A stretch of DNA of 64,000 bases from Streptomyces justiciae (lineage in GTDB: Bacteria > Actinomycetota > Actinomycetes > Streptomycetales > Streptomycetaceae): NCBI RefSeq assembly GCF_015163075.1, contig NZ_JADDXU010000019.1:62001-126000 (forward strand), in the 5' to 3' direction. The position numbers and the translations under genes are program-made. How positions within the stretch are numbered: position 1 is the first letter of the stretch; the number at the start of each line of letters is the position of its first letter. A model generated the notes under the pieces. That model was given only the letters and a program-made list of their open reading frames with translations. It did not search any database and was not told the DNA's origin. Of this stretch, positions 17,252-27,339 are shown piece by piece.

Positions 17252-18406
17252 TCAGGCCACCGACCCGATCCGCCCGGTCGGCAGCGACGACGTCACGTCA
17301 TGGTGGATCGGCGTGTGCGCGCCGGTCAGTGACACCCCGCTGCCGCCCCGCCGGTTCGCCACGATCTCCGCGCCGATCGACAACGCCGTCTCCTCCGGTG
17401 TCCGTGCCCCGAGGTCCAGGCCGATCGGGGAGCGCAGTCGGGCCAGCTCCAGTTCCGTCACGCCTACTTCGCGCAGGCGTTCGTTGCGGTCCAGGTGGGT
17501 TCGGCGGGAGCCCATCGCGCCGACGTACGCCACCGGCAGGCGCAGCGCCAGCTGGAGCAGGGGTATGTCGAACTTCGCGTCGTGGGTCAGGACGCACAGG
17601 ACCGTGCGGGCGTCCACCGGCGTCCGCTCCAGGTACTTGTGCGGCCACTCCACCACGATCTCGTCCGCCTCCGGGAAGCGGGTCCTCGTCGCGAACACGG
17701 GGCGCGCGTCGCACACCGTGACGTGGTAGCCGAGGAACTTGCCGACCCGTACCAGCGCCGACGCGAAGTCGATCGCGCCGAAGACGATCATCCGGGGGGC
17801 CGGGACCGACGACTCCACCAGGACCGTGAGCGGTGCTCCGCAGCGTGAGCCCTGCTCTCCGATCTCCAGGGTGCCGGTGCGGCCGGCGTCCAGGAACGCG
17901 CCCGCCTCCGCCGCCACCGTGCGGTCCAGTTCGGGGTGGGCGCCGAAGCCGCCGTCGTACCCGCCCTCCGTACGGACGAGCAGCGCCCGCCCCAGCAGCT
18001 CCGCCGGGCCCGAGACCACACGAGCCAGCGCCGCCGCCTCGCCCCTCGACGCGGCGGCCAGGCCTGCGGCGAGCACCTCACAGACCGGGTCTCCCGCCCG
18101 TACCGGCGTCACCAGGATGTCGATGATGCCGCCGCAGGTCAGGCCGACCGCGAAGGCGTCGTCGTCGCTGTAGCCGAAGCGTTCCAGGACCGTCTCGCCG
18201 TCCTCCAGCGCCTGTTGGCACAGCTCGTACACCGCGCCCTCCACGCAACCGCCGGAGACCGAGCCGATCGCCGTGCCGTCGGCGTCGACCGCGAGGGCCG
18301 CGCCGGGCTGACGAGGGGCGCTGCCGCCGACCGCCACCACGGTGGCCACGGCGAAGTCGCGTCCCTGCTCGACCCACCGGTGCAGCTCTTCGGCGATGTC
18401 CAGCAT
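17252..18406 (-). CDS. xdhC: XdhC-family protein, molybdenum cofactor sulfuration and insertion factor
   Basis: A 384-residue XdhC/CoxI homologue. The N-terminal domain carries the family motif GGSAPRQPGAALAVDADG and SVSGGCVEGAV; the C-terminal Rossmann domain includes MIVFGAIDFASALVRVGKFL and YVGAMGSRRTH. XdhC binds molybdenum cofactor, has it sulfurated and delivers it to xanthine dehydrogenase. The gene follows the NCS2 purine permease by 36 bp on the same strand, and the xanthine dehydrogenase genes lie just upstream. The RBS is GAGGAG before the ATG at 18406. It is convergent with the SRPBCC gene. Confidence 0.92.
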   Translation of the reverse strand: MLDIAEELHRWVEQGRDFAVATVVAVGGSAPRQPGAALAVDADGTAIGSVSGGCVEGAVYELCQQALEDGETVLERFGYSDDDAFAVGLTCGGIIDILVTPVRAGDPVCEVLAAGLAAASRGEAAALARVVSGPAELLGRALLVRTEGGYDGGFGAHPELDRTVAAEAGAFLDAGRTGTLEIGEQGSRCGAPLTVLVESSVPAPRMIVFGAIDFASALVRVGKFLGYHVTVCDARPVFATRTRFPEADEIVVEWPHKYLERTPVDARTVLCVLTHDAKFDIPLLQLALRLPVAYVGAMGSRRTHLDRNERLREVGVTELELARLRSPIGLDLGARTPEETALSIGAEIVANRRGGSGVSLTGAHTPIHHDVTSSLPTGRIGSVA

Positions 18407-18442
18407 CTCTCGGTCTCCTCACGGAAGTCGTGTACAGGGCGG

Positions 18443-19900
18443 CTAGTGCACGCCCATCCAGCTCTCAATGGGATTGAGGGCGAAATAGACGAAGAAGATC
18501 ACTGTCAGGGCCCACATGAACGCCCCGATCTCCCGCGCCTTGCCCTGGGCGACCTTGATGGCGACGTACGAGATGACGCCGGCCGCGACGCCCGCCGTGA
18601 TCGAGTACGTGAACGGCATGATCACGACGGTCAGGAAGACCGGGATCGCCGTCGCGCGGTCCGCCCAGTCCACGTGCCGGGCGTTCATCATCATCATCGC
18701 GCCGATGACCACCAGGGCGGCCGCCGCCACCTCGCCGGGCACGATCGCCGTCAGCGGGGTGAAGAACAGGCACGCCGCGAAGAACAGGCCGGTGACGACG
18801 GAGGACAGGCCCGTTCGGGCGCCCTCGCCCACTCCCGTCGCCGACTCCACGAACACCGTCTGGCCCGAGGCTCCCGCCACGCCGCCGATCGCGCCGCCCG
18901 CGCCGTCGATGAACAGTGCCTTCGACAGGCCCGGCATCCGGCCCTGCTCGTCGGCCAGCTTGGCCTCCGTGCCGACGCCGATGATCGTCGCCATCGCGTC
19001 GAAGAAGCCCGCGAGGACCAGGGTGAAGACGATCATGCCGACCGTCATCGCGCCGGCCTCGCCCCAGCCGCCGAACTCGACGTCGCCGAAGATCGAGAAG
19101 TCCGGCATCGAGACCGCGCTGCCGTGGAGTTCGGGGGCGCCGCTCGCCCACTGCTTGGGGTCGATGACGTCGAGGGCGTTGAGGATCACGGCCAGGACCG
19201 TGCCGCCGACGATGCCGATCAGGATGGCGCCGGGGACGCCGCGGGCCTGGAGCATGAAGATCGCGAGCAGGGTCGCCGCGAAGAGCAGGACGGGCCAGCC
19301 GGCCAGTTCGCCCGTCGGGCCCAGCGTCACCGGGGTCGCCTTGCCCTGGTGGACGAAGCCGGCCTTGTAGAAGCCGATCAGGGCGACGAACAGGCCGATG
19401 CCCATGGTGATCGCGTGCTTGAGGGCCAGCGGGATGGCGTTCATGATCATCTCGCGCAGGCCGGTGACGACCAGCAGCATGATGACGACGCCGTACATCA
19501 CGCACATGCCCATGGCCTGCGGCCAGGTCATCTGCGGGGCGACCTGCGAGGACAGGACGCCGGAGACGGAGAGGCCGGCGGCGAGGGCGAGCGGCACCTT
19601 GCCGAAGAAGCCCATCAGCAGTGTGGTGAAGGCCGCCGCGAACGCGGTCGCGGTGATGAGGGCCTTCTGGCCGAGGGTGTCCCCCGCCGCGTCCTTGCCG
19701 GACAGGATCAGGGGGTTGAGCAGGAGGATGTACGCCATCGCCATGAAGGTGGTGACGCCGCCGCGCACCTCACGCGCGACCGTCGATCCTCGCCTGGATA
19801 TGTGAAAGTACCGGTCGAGCCAGGACCGTCCGGCCGGGACGCGGGTGCCTTCTCCCGCGTCTTCGGCAACGGTCTCCGGCTCCAGTGACTGCTGGGTCAT
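18443..19900 (-). CDS. NCS2/AzgA-type purine permease
   Basis: A 485-residue polytopic membrane protein (12 or more hydrophobic helices) of the nucleobase-cation symporter 2 family, AzgA branch. Recognisable stretches include MAYILLLNPLILSG, FMAMAYIL before it and GTEAKLADEQGRMPGLSKAL with the downstream GASGQTVFVESATGV. AzgA proteins take up hypoxanthine, guanine or adenine by proton symport. An N-terminal cytoplasmic extension of about 45 residues precedes the first helix. It lies between the xanthine dehydrogenase genes and xdhC, matching a purine uptake and oxidation unit. Confidence 0.92.
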   Translation of the reverse strand: MTQQSLEPETVAEDAGEGTRVPAGRSWLDRYFHISRRGSTVAREVRGGVTTFMAMAYILLLNPLILSGKDAAGDTLGQKALITATAFAAAFTTLLMGFFGKVPLALAAGLSVSGVLSSQVAPQMTWPQAMGMCVMYGVVIMLLVVTGLREMIMNAIPLALKHAITMGIGLFVALIGFYKAGFVHQGKATPVTLGPTGELAGWPVLLFAATLLAIFMLQARGVPGAILIGIVGGTVLAVILNALDVIDPKQWASGAPELHGSAVSMPDFSIFGDVEFGGWGEAGAMTVGMIVFTLVLAGFFDAMATIIGVGTEAKLADEQGRMPGLSKALFIDGAGGAIGGVAGASGQTVFVESATGVGEGARTGLSSVVTGLFFAACLFFTPLTAIVPGEVAAAALVVIGAMMMMNARHVDWADRATAIPVFLTVVIMPFTYSITAGVAAGVISYVAIKVAQGKAREIGAFMWALTVIFFVYFALNPIESWMGVH

Positions 19901-20064
19901 GTGGGCCTACTCCCAAGGTTCACAGGGGCCCCCGTCAACCGCCTGTGCGGCTGCGGGATTTGGGAAGGTGCTTCGGCCGCACGACCCGGGGGACGGCCCG
20001 AGACGAACGAACAGAGGTGGTACAGGTACTTGCTCAAGTGCCGCGAGCGGTGCGGGACTTGGTG

Positions 20065-20112
20065 CTCCGGGCGGCGCGGCGGAGGTTGTGACGTTCCCTG
20101 CGCCGCCCGGAG
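20065..20112 (-). terminator. Hairpin terminator downstream of the xanthine dehydrogenase operon
   Basis: Perfect 13-bp GC-rich arms (20065-20077 and 20100-20112) with a 22-base loop lie 16 bases after the molybdopterin-subunit stop. There is no U-tract, as is common in Streptomyces. It separates the operon from the permease-xdhC unit. Confidence 0.65.
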
Positions 20113-20128
20113 AGCTTCAACTGAACGG

Positions 20129-22513
20129 TTACGCCGTGCCCGTGAGGTGTTCGGGCCTGACCGGCGTCCTGTTGAGTTCCAGCCCCGTCGCGTTCCGGAT
20201 CGCCGCGAGGACGGCCGGGGTCGACGACAGGGTGGGGGCCTCGCCGATGCCACGGAGCCCGTACGGGGCGTGGTCGTCGGCGAGTTCGAGCACGTCGACG
20301 GGGATGGTCGGCGTGTCGAGGATGGTGGGGATCAGGTAGTCCGTGAAGGAGGGGTTCCTGACCTTGGCCGTCTTGGGGTCGACGATGATCTCCTCCATCA
20401 CCGCGACACCGAGGCCCTGGGTGGTGCCGCCCTGGATCTGACCGACGACCGACAGCGGGTTGAGCGCCTTGCCGACGTCCTGGGCGCAGGCCAGCTCGAT
20501 GACCTTGACCAGGCCGAGCTCGGTGTCCACCTCGACGACCGCGCGGTGCGCGGCGAAGGAGTACTGGACGTGGCCGAAGCCCTGGCCGGTACGGAGGTCG
20601 AAGGCCTCGGTCGGGCGGTGCCGCCACTCGGCCTCCACCTCGACGGTCTCGCCCTCCAGCACCTCGGCCAGGTCCGCGAGGACCTCGCCGCCGTCGGTGA
20701 CGACCTTGCCGCCCTCCAGGAGCAGCTCCGCCGTCGCCCAAGCGGGGTGGTACGAGCCGAACTTGCGGCGGCCGATCTCCAGGACCTTCTCGCGCACCAG
20801 CTCGCAGGAGTTCTTGACCGCGCCGCCGGTGACGTACGTCTGCCGGGAGGCCGAGGTTGAACCCGCCGAGCCCACCTGTGTGTCCGCCGGGTGGATGGTC
20901 ACCTGCGTGACGCCGAGCTCGGTGCGGGCGATCTGCGCGTGGACGGTGACACCGCCCTGGCCGACCTCCGCCATCGCGGTGTGCACGGTGGCCACCGGCT
21001 CACCGCCGACGACCTCCATGCGGACCTTGGCGGTGGAGTAGTCGTCGAAGCCCTCGGAGAAGCCGACGTTCTTGATGCCGACCGCGTAGCCGACGCCGCG
21101 GACGACACCCTCGCCGTGCGTGGTGTTGGACAGACCGCCGGGCAGCTGTCGTACGTCCGCGCCCTCGCTGGACTCCCACTGGCGCTCCGGAGGGAGCGGC
21201 ATCGCCTTGACGCGGCGCAGGAGTTCGGCGACCGGGGCCGGCGAGTCGACGGGCTGGCCGGTCGGCATGATCGTGCCCTGCTCCATCGCGTTGAGCTGAC
21301 GGAACGCGACCCGGTCCATGCCCACCTCGTCGGCGAGCTTGTCCATCTGGGCCTCGTAGGCGAAGCACGCCTGGACCGCGCCGAAGCCGCGCATCGCGCC
21401 GCAGGGCGGGTTGTTGGTGTAGAGGGCGATGGCCTCGATGTCGACGTCGTCGACCATGTACGGGCCGATCGACAGGGAGGAGGCGTTGCCGACGACCGCG
21501 GGGGACGCGGAGGCGTACGCGCCGCCGTCCAGGACTATCCGGCACTTCACGTGCGTGAGCTTGCCGTCCTTGGTCGCGCCGTGCTCGTAGTAGAGCTTCG
21601 CCGGGTGGCGGTGGACGTGGCCGAAGAAGGACTCGAAGCGGTTGTAGACGATCTTGACCGGCTTGCCGGTGCGCAGCGCCAGCAGACAGGCGTGGATCTG
21701 CATCGAGATGTCCTCGCGGCCGCCGAAGGCACCGCCGACGCCGGACAGCGTCATGCGGACCTTGCTCTCGGGCAGGCCGAGGACCGGGGCGATCTGCTTG
21801 AGGTCGCTGTGCAGCCACTGGGTGGCGATGTAGAGGTGGACGCCGCCGTCCTCGTCCGGCACCGCGAGCCCCGACTCGGGGCCGAGGAAGGCCTGGTCCT
21901 GCATGCCGAAGGTGTACTCGCCCTTGACGACGAAGTCGGCGCGCCGAGCGGCCTCTTCGGCGTTGCCACGGATGATCGGCTGGCGGTGCACGATGTTGGG
22001 GTGCGGGACGTGACCGATGTGGTGGTCGTCGCGGCCCTCGTGGATGAGGATCGCGTCCGGCGCGGTCGCGGAGGCCTCGTCGGTGATGACGGGCAGCTCG
22101 CGGTACTCGACCTTGATCTTGGCGGCGGCGCGGCGCGCGGTCTCCGGGTGGTCGGCGGCGACGATCGCGACGGGCTCACCGTGGTGGCGTACCTTGCCGT
22201 GCGCGAGGACGGGGGTGTCCTGGATCTCCAGGCCGTAGTTCTTCACGTCCGTGGGCAGGTCGTCGTACGTCATGACGGCGTAGACGCCCGCCATGGCGAG
22301 GGCCTCGGAGGTGTCGATGGAGACGATCTCGGCGTGCGCGACCGTGGAGCGCAGGATCTGGCCCCAGAGCATGTCCTCGTGCCACATGTCGGACGAGTAC
22401 GCGAACTCGCCGGTGACCTTGAGGGTGCCGTCCGGGCGGAGCGTGGACTCGCCGATGCCGCCCTTGGTCTGCGAACCCTGGGTGATTTTGGTGGGAGCGC
22501 CGGTGGTGGGCAT
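20129..22513 (-). CDS. Xanthine dehydrogenase, molybdopterin-binding subunit
   Basis: A 794-residue subunit with the xanthine-oxidase aldehyde dehydrogenase-type N-terminal domain (GESTLRPDGTLKVTGEFAYSS) and the molybdopterin domain. Cofactor contacts are suggested by LSGVGGAFGGRED and CGAMRGFGAVQ; the active-site Glu lies near the end in GLRGIGEAP. It oxidises hypoxanthine to xanthine and xanthine to urate. The large upstream in-frame extension is rejected because the ATG at 22513 lies 2 bp after the Fe-S subunit stop. Third gene of the FAD, Fe-S, Mo subunit operon. Confidence 0.93.
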   Translation of the reverse strand: MPTTGAPTKITQGSQTKGGIGESTLRPDGTLKVTGEFAYSSDMWHEDMLWGQILRSTVAHAEIVSIDTSEALAMAGVYAVMTYDDLPTDVKNYGLEIQDTPVLAHGKVRHHGEPVAIVAADHPETARRAAAKIKVEYRELPVITDEASATAPDAILIHEGRDDHHIGHVPHPNIVHRQPIIRGNAEEAARRADFVVKGEYTFGMQDQAFLGPESGLAVPDEDGGVHLYIATQWLHSDLKQIAPVLGLPESKVRMTLSGVGGAFGGREDISMQIHACLLALRTGKPVKIVYNRFESFFGHVHRHPAKLYYEHGATKDGKLTHVKCRIVLDGGAYASASPAVVGNASSLSIGPYMVDDVDIEAIALYTNNPPCGAMRGFGAVQACFAYEAQMDKLADEVGMDRVAFRQLNAMEQGTIMPTGQPVDSPAPVAELLRRVKAMPLPPERQWESSEGADVRQLPGGLSNTTHGEGVVRGVGYAVGIKNVGFSEGFDDYSTAKVRMEVVGGEPVATVHTAMAEVGQGGVTVHAQIARTELGVTQVTIHPADTQVGSAGSTSASRQTYVTGGAVKNSCELVREKVLEIGRRKFGSYHPAWATAELLLEGGKVVTDGGEVLADLAEVLEGETVEVEAEWRHRPTEAFDLRTGQGFGHVQYSFAAHRAVVEVDTELGLVKVIELACAQDVGKALNPLSVVGQIQGGTTQGLGVAVMEEIIVDPKTAKVRNPSFTDYLIPTILDTPTIPVDVLELADDHAPYGLRGIGEAPTLSSTPAVLAAIRNATGLELNRTPVRPEHLTGTA

Positions 22514-22515
22514 GC

Positions 22516-23084
<569 letters not shown>

Positions 23085-23085
<1 letters not shown>

Positions 23086-23975
23086 TACGCGACTCCCTCC
23101 GTGCGGGCGGCGGTGCCGCGGTACGACTCCCAGGTCCAGGTCAGCGTGCGGCGGGCCATGATGCCGACCGCGTGGCGGCGGTAGCTCGCCGTGCCCCGGA
23201 CGTCGTCGATCGGGTTGCAGGCGGCGGCGCACAGGTCCGCGAACTGCTTGGCGACCGACGGGGTGATGATCTTTCCGTTGTCCCAGAAGCCGCCCTCTTC
23301 GAGCGCCGCGTTCAGGAACTCCTCCGCGGCCTTCGCCCGGACGGGCGTGGGCGCCGCCGAACCGATGCCGGTGCGGACCGTACGGGTCTCGGGGTGCAGG
23401 GCCAGACCGAAGGCGCAGACCGCGATGACCATGGCGTTGCGGGTGCCGACCTTCGAGTACTGCTGCGGGCCGTCGGCCTTCTTGATGTGGACCGCGCGGA
23501 TCAGCTCGTCGGGCGCGAGCGCGTTGCGCTTCACGCCGGTGTAGAAGTCGTCGATCGGGATCAGGCGCGAGCCGCGCACCGACTCCACCTCGACCTCGGC
23601 GCCGGCCGCGAGGAGCGCGGGGTGGGCGTCGCCGGCCGGGGAGGCGGTGCCGAGGTTGCCGCCGACGCCGCCGCGGTTGCGGATCTGCGGGGAGGCCACC
23701 GTGTGCGAGGCCAGGGCGAGGCCCGGCAGCTCGGCACGGAGGTTCTCCATGACCCGGGTGTACGGGACGGAGGCGCCGAGCCGCACCGAGTCCTGGCCGA
23801 CCTCCCACTCCGTGAGGTCGGTGACGCGGTTCAGGTCGAGCAGGTACTCGGGCCGCCGGTGGTCGAAGTTGATCTCGACCATCACATCGGTGCCGCCCGC
23901 AATGGGCACAGCGGTGGGGTGCTCAGCCTTGGCGGCGAGCGCCTCCTCCCAGCTGGCGGGGCGAAGGAAGTCCAT
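23085..23975 (-). CDS. Xanthine dehydrogenase, FAD-binding subunit
   Basis: A 296-residue CoxM-type flavoprotein subunit. FAD-binding motifs are PIAGGTDVMVEINF (residues 24-37) and the double-glycine stretch QIRNRGGVGGNLGTASPAGD near 97-116. It passes electrons from the [2Fe-2S] subunit to the final acceptor, usually NAD. It is the first gene of the operon on the minus strand, with a 367-bp gap to the divergent pucR-like gene that should contain the regulated promoter. Confidence 0.93.
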
Positions 23976-24342
23976 GACCGGCTCTCTTCTTCGTCTCGTG
24001 GGTGGTACGGATTGAGCCAGATCGTGTGCGGCGGGCCCGGCTCGTTCATGTGTTGTTCACGCGGAGTGGGGCCAGTACACAGCGCCGTGCTCCGACGGGG
24101 TCAGTCACGGAAACTCTGAAGGAGTTGGCTGGTCGGGGCGGGCATCTTGTAGATTCGTATGAACGGAGGTCCTCAGTAACCTCCATGTTTTCCTGTGGAA
24201 ACGCGCGACACACCGGGCGTGACCTGGGACACAGCCCGAGGGGCGGTGAGCGGAGCACACCGGACCCACCGGACAGGCGCCTCCCGCACAGGGGCCTCAC
24301 TGTTCATCGTAGATTTCGAGACAAAGATCGGCGGCGACGAGA
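23976..24342. promoter_or_regulatory. Intergenic control region between xanthine dehydrogenase and PucR genes
   Basis: 367 bp without a gene. It holds a short inverted repeat TTTCC-TGT-GGAAA (24189-24201) inside an AT-richer patch, 140 bases before the PucR start, and a purine-rich run near 24115-24125. The region is the expected site for PucR-type control of the purine genes; I cannot define the exact operator. Confidence 0.4.
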
Positions 24343-26016
24343 ATGCGGCTGCGCGCACTGCTGGACACCGACGCGCTGGGCCTGCGGCTGCTCGGCGGCG
24401 AGGACGAGCTGGACCGCACCGTGCGCGGTGTGATGACCACGGACCTGCGGGACCCGAGCCGCTATCTGTCGGGCGGTGAGCTGGTGCTCACGGGGCTGGC
24501 GTGGCGGAGGGACGCCGCGGACTCCGACGCTTTCGTACGAATCCTCGTGCAGGCCGGTGTGGCGGCGCTGGCGGCGGGCGAGGCGGAGCTCGGCGATGTG
24601 CCGGAGGACCTGGTGCTGGCCTGTGCGCGCAACCGGCTGCCGCTGTTCGCGGTGCACGAGTCGGTGGCGTTCGCGACGATCACCGAGCATGTCGTACGAC
24701 AGGTCAGCGGCGAGCGCGCCGGGGACCTGGCGGCCGTGGTGGACCGGCACCGCCGGATGATGACCTCGGGCCCCGCGGGCGGCGGCCCGGACGTCGTCCT
24801 GGACCTGCTGGGCTCCGACCTGGACCTGCGGGCCTGGGTGCTGTCGCCGACCGGACGGCTGATCGCGGGCTCCAAGACCTCCGGCCCCGGGCTCCCCGCC
24901 GACGTCTGCGCGAAGCTCGCGGCGGAGCATCTGGCGGCCGCACGCACGGGCCGGCGCGGACCGCACCGGCTGACGCTCGGCTCGACGACGTACTCCCTTT
25001 TCCCGGTGCGCAGCAGCGGCCGCTCCCCGCAGGCCTCGCGGGACGTGCGCGAGACGGTGCTGTCGGACTGGCTGCTGGCCGTCGAGGCGGACGCCGGTGA
25101 CTGGCCCGAGGAGCGGCTCGACCTGCTCCAGGGCGTCACCCAGCTGATCGCGGTCGAGCGCGACCGCAGGGACGCCGCCCGCACGGTGCGGCGGCGGCTC
25201 GCCCAGGAGGTCCTGGAGCTGGTCCAGACAGGCGCCGCGCCCGCCGAGATCGCCGCGCGCCTCAGAGTCGCCGCGCCCGTCCTGCTGCCCGGCCTCGGGG
25301 CGGCGCCGCACTGGCAGGTCGTCGTGGCCCGGGTCGAGTGGGACGGCGGGGACATCGAGGGCGGCGCGGTGGCACAGTCGCTGCTGGAGGAGATCCTCGT
25401 CGACCCGCTGTCCACCGGTCCCGAGCCGTCCGACCGGATCGCCGTGGCCCACACCGGGGAGGAGGCCATCGCGCTCGTCCCGCTGCCGGCGGTGTCGACC
25501 GAGCACGACGGCTCCGAGACCGGCGTCCTCGCCGACGTGCTGCTGGAGTCCGTACGGGACCCCCTCGCCGCCGGTCTCGACGACGACGGGCGCGTCACGC
25601 TGGGCGTCAGCGCGGCCGTGCACTCGGCGGAGGGGCTGCGGGGCGCCCTGGAGGAGGCGCGGCACGCCCGCCGGGTGGCTGCGGCCCGTCCTGGCCGGGT
25701 GTGCGCGGCGGGCCACCAGGAGCTGGCCTCGCACGTGCTGCTGCTGCCCTTCGTGCCGGACGACGTCCGCCGGGCGTTCACGGCCCGCCTCCTCGACCCG
25801 CTGCGCGACTACGACCGCCGGCACCGCGCGGAGCTGATCCCGACGCTGGAGGCGTTCCTCGACTGCGACGGCTCCTGGACCCGCTGCGCGACCCGCCTCC
25901 ACCTGCACGTCAACACGCTGCGCTACCGAGTGGGGCGAATCGAGCAGTTGACGAGTCGTGACCTTTCCCGGCTGGAGGACAAGCTGGATTTCTTCCTGGC
26001 GCTGCGGATGAGCTGA
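24343..26016 (+). CDS. PucR-family transcriptional regulator of purine catabolism
   Basis: A 557-residue regulator. The N-terminal PucR domain (about 1-125) contains LRDPSRYLSGGELVLTGLAW, a middle GGDEF-like regulatory part follows, and the C-terminal HTH_30 domain (about 495-555) has WTRCATRLHLHVNTLRYRVG. Family members sense purine degradation intermediates or nitrogen state and regulate uptake and xanthine dehydrogenase genes. It is divergent from the xanthine dehydrogenase operon. The ATG at 24343 has a weak RBS. Whether it activates or represses cannot be read. Confidence 0.92.
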   Translation: MRLRALLDTDALGLRLLGGEDELDRTVRGVMTTDLRDPSRYLSGGELVLTGLAWRRDAADSDAFVRILVQAGVAALAAGEAELGDVPEDLVLACARNRLPLFAVHESVAFATITEHVVRQVSGERAGDLAAVVDRHRRMMTSGPAGGGPDVVLDLLGSDLDLRAWVLSPTGRLIAGSKTSGPGLPADVCAKLAAEHLAAARTGRRGPHRLTLGSTTYSLFPVRSSGRSPQASRDVRETVLSDWLLAVEADAGDWPEERLDLLQGVTQLIAVERDRRDAARTVRRRLAQEVLELVQTGAAPAEIAARLRVAAPVLLPGLGAAPHWQVVVARVEWDGGDIEGGAVAQSLLEEILVDPLSTGPEPSDRIAVAHTGEEAIALVPLPAVSTEHDGSETGVLADVLLESVRDPLAAGLDDDGRVTLGVSAAVHSAEGLRGALEEARHARRVAAARPGRVCAAGHQELASHVLLLPFVPDDVRRAFTARLLDPLRDYDRRHRAELIPTLEAFLDCDGSWTRCATRLHLHVNTLRYRVGRIEQLTSRDLSRLEDKLDFFLALRMS

Positions 26017-26046
26017 AACCTCGGGCCTCCGGGGATCCCACGACTT

Positions 26047-26062
26047 TGTGAAATCCTTCACC
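26047..26062. promoter_or_regulatory. Candidate Rex (redox) operator
   Basis: TGTGAA-ATCC-TTCACC matches the Streptomyces Rex operator pattern TGTGAA-N4-TTCACA at all half-site bases except the last. It lies 82 bp before the start of the helical-repeat gene. One site match is weak evidence. Confidence 0.35.
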
Positions 26063-26143
26063 CACCCTCTTGGCCGGGCCACGGAATTCGTGCTGAGATG
26101 CGGCCACCACTCAACAGCTCAATGGTGTGCCGGGGAGGGCGAG

Positions 26144-26917
26144 GTGGCGTATACCGCCATGTCTGGTAACGGAACGACCCCTGACGATCCACTCCAGACC
26201 GCGGTATGGCGGCTGCGCTCACGCGCCTGCTGGGCCGACGCGGCAGCGCTGCTCCAACCGGTCGGCGCGGACGCGGCGTTGCAGCGGGCCGCGCTGCTGG
26301 TCGAACGGTGTCTCTACACAGAGCAGGGCTGGGAGGAGGCCGAGGACGCGCTGCGCACCGCCGAGGCGCTGGCCCACACCGACGACGAGCGGGGCGCCGC
26401 CGCTTGTGAAAGAGGGCAACTTGCGTACGCGGCCACGCTGCACCAGGTCCGCGACCGGGCCGACGAGGCGCGGGCCGCGCTCGGACGGGCGGCGGCGCTG
26501 ATCGCTCCAGGGGCACCGGGACGGGCCCTGCTGGACTTCCGGCGCGGACTGCTCGCCGAGAACCTGGCACGCTCGCCGCAGGCCGCGCGGGCGGCGTACC
26601 GGCGGGCGCACGCGGGCGCGGTCGCCCACGCCGATCCGCTCCTGCTCTCCTTCACTTGGCGCCACCTGGCCGGACTGGCCCTGCGGGACGGGGAGTTGGC
26701 GGAGGCACGGCACGGCTTCGCCGAATCGTTGCGCATCCGCGAGGAGTTGGGCTACCTGGTCGGCACCGCCCCGGCACTGGCCTCGCTGGCGGACGCGGAG
26801 GCGGAGCCGGAGGCGTCACGGCTACGGGAGGAGGCGCGCCGGCTGTTCCGGCTGCTGGGCGGCGTACCGACCTGGCTGTCACGGCAGTTGGCGCCGCCGC
26901 CTGCCGCCACGGCCTGA
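26144..26917 (+). CDS. TPR-like helical repeat protein, unknown function
   Basis: A 257-residue, Ala/Arg/Leu-rich, all-helical soluble protein. Repeated 34-residue-like units such as AAALLQPVGADAALQRAALLVERC, DDERGAAACERGQLAYAATL and LRDGELAEARHGFAESLRIR suggest tetratricopeptide repeats, usually protein-protein scaffolds. I chose GTG at 26144 because GGGGAGG lies 5 bases upstream; ATG at 26159 is an alternative and is poorly spaced. It follows pucR by 127 bp, and a possible Rex site lies between them. Function unknown. Confidence 0.65.
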   Translation: MAYTAMSGNGTTPDDPLQTAVWRLRSRACWADAAALLQPVGADAALQRAALLVERCLYTEQGWEEAEDALRTAEALAHTDDERGAAACERGQLAYAATLHQVRDRADEARAALGRAAALIAPGAPGRALLDFRRGLLAENLARSPQAARAAYRRAHAGAVAHADPLLLSFTWRHLAGLALRDGELAEARHGFAESLRIREELGYLVGTAPALASLADAEAEPEASRLREEARRLFRLLGGVPTWLSRQLAPPPAATA

Positions 26918-26920
26918 GCG

Positions 26921-27214
26921 CTAGCTGTTGCGGATCTGGTCCGCCAACTTCTGGAGCTCGTTGAGGACGGTGTCGCGGAGTTCCGGGTCGCGGGCGAAGA
27001 CCACGACCACGACGATCACCACGAGGAGTGAGACAAGGCCTCCACCGCGGCCGCCGCGGTGCGGCATCGGGGTGTGCGTCGGCGGGCGGTGGTAGCCGTG
27101 CCGGACGTGCTGCTGGTGCGCCTGCCGGTGGGAGTTCACGGCCTGTTGATGGGCCTGCTGGGCTTGCTGACTGGCCTGTTGCGCCTGCTGCTGCGCCATG
27201 AAGGACGGGTCCAT
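26921..27214 (-). CDS. Small Gln/His-rich single-pass membrane protein
   Basis: A 97-residue protein not recognised as a named family. The N-terminal third is a low-complexity Q/A/H repeat (QQQAQQASQQAQQAHQQ), followed by a His/Pro/Gly-rich linker, one transmembrane helix (LVSLLVVIVVVVVF, about residues 62-77) and a short C-terminal amphipathic helix. The ATG at 27214 is firmly set by GGAGGTGATC, an almost complete anti-16S match, ending a few bases upstream. Its stop is 3 bp from the TPR-like gene stop (convergent). It may be an interaction or scaffold protein at the membrane. Confidence 0.7.
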   Translation of the reverse strand: MDPSFMAQQQAQQASQQAQQAHQQAVNSHRQAHQQHVRHGYHRPPTHTPMPHRGGRGGGLVSLLVVIVVVVVFARDPELRDTVLNELQKLADQIRNS

Positions 27215-27339
27215 GGGATCACCTCCGCTGTCGGCACCAGGCGTGCCGTCAGCGGATGCCACGCGGGACGGGACGGCCGGGTTCCCGGCGTCGCGGACCG
27301 TTGCGGGGAGCCGACAGTTCCGTGACCGCCGTCACAAGC

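Noticed and set aside
19901..20064. Purine riboswitch before the NCS2 permease gene
   Set aside because: I could not find the conserved three-way-junction loops; the gap shows only ordinary GC-rich sequence.
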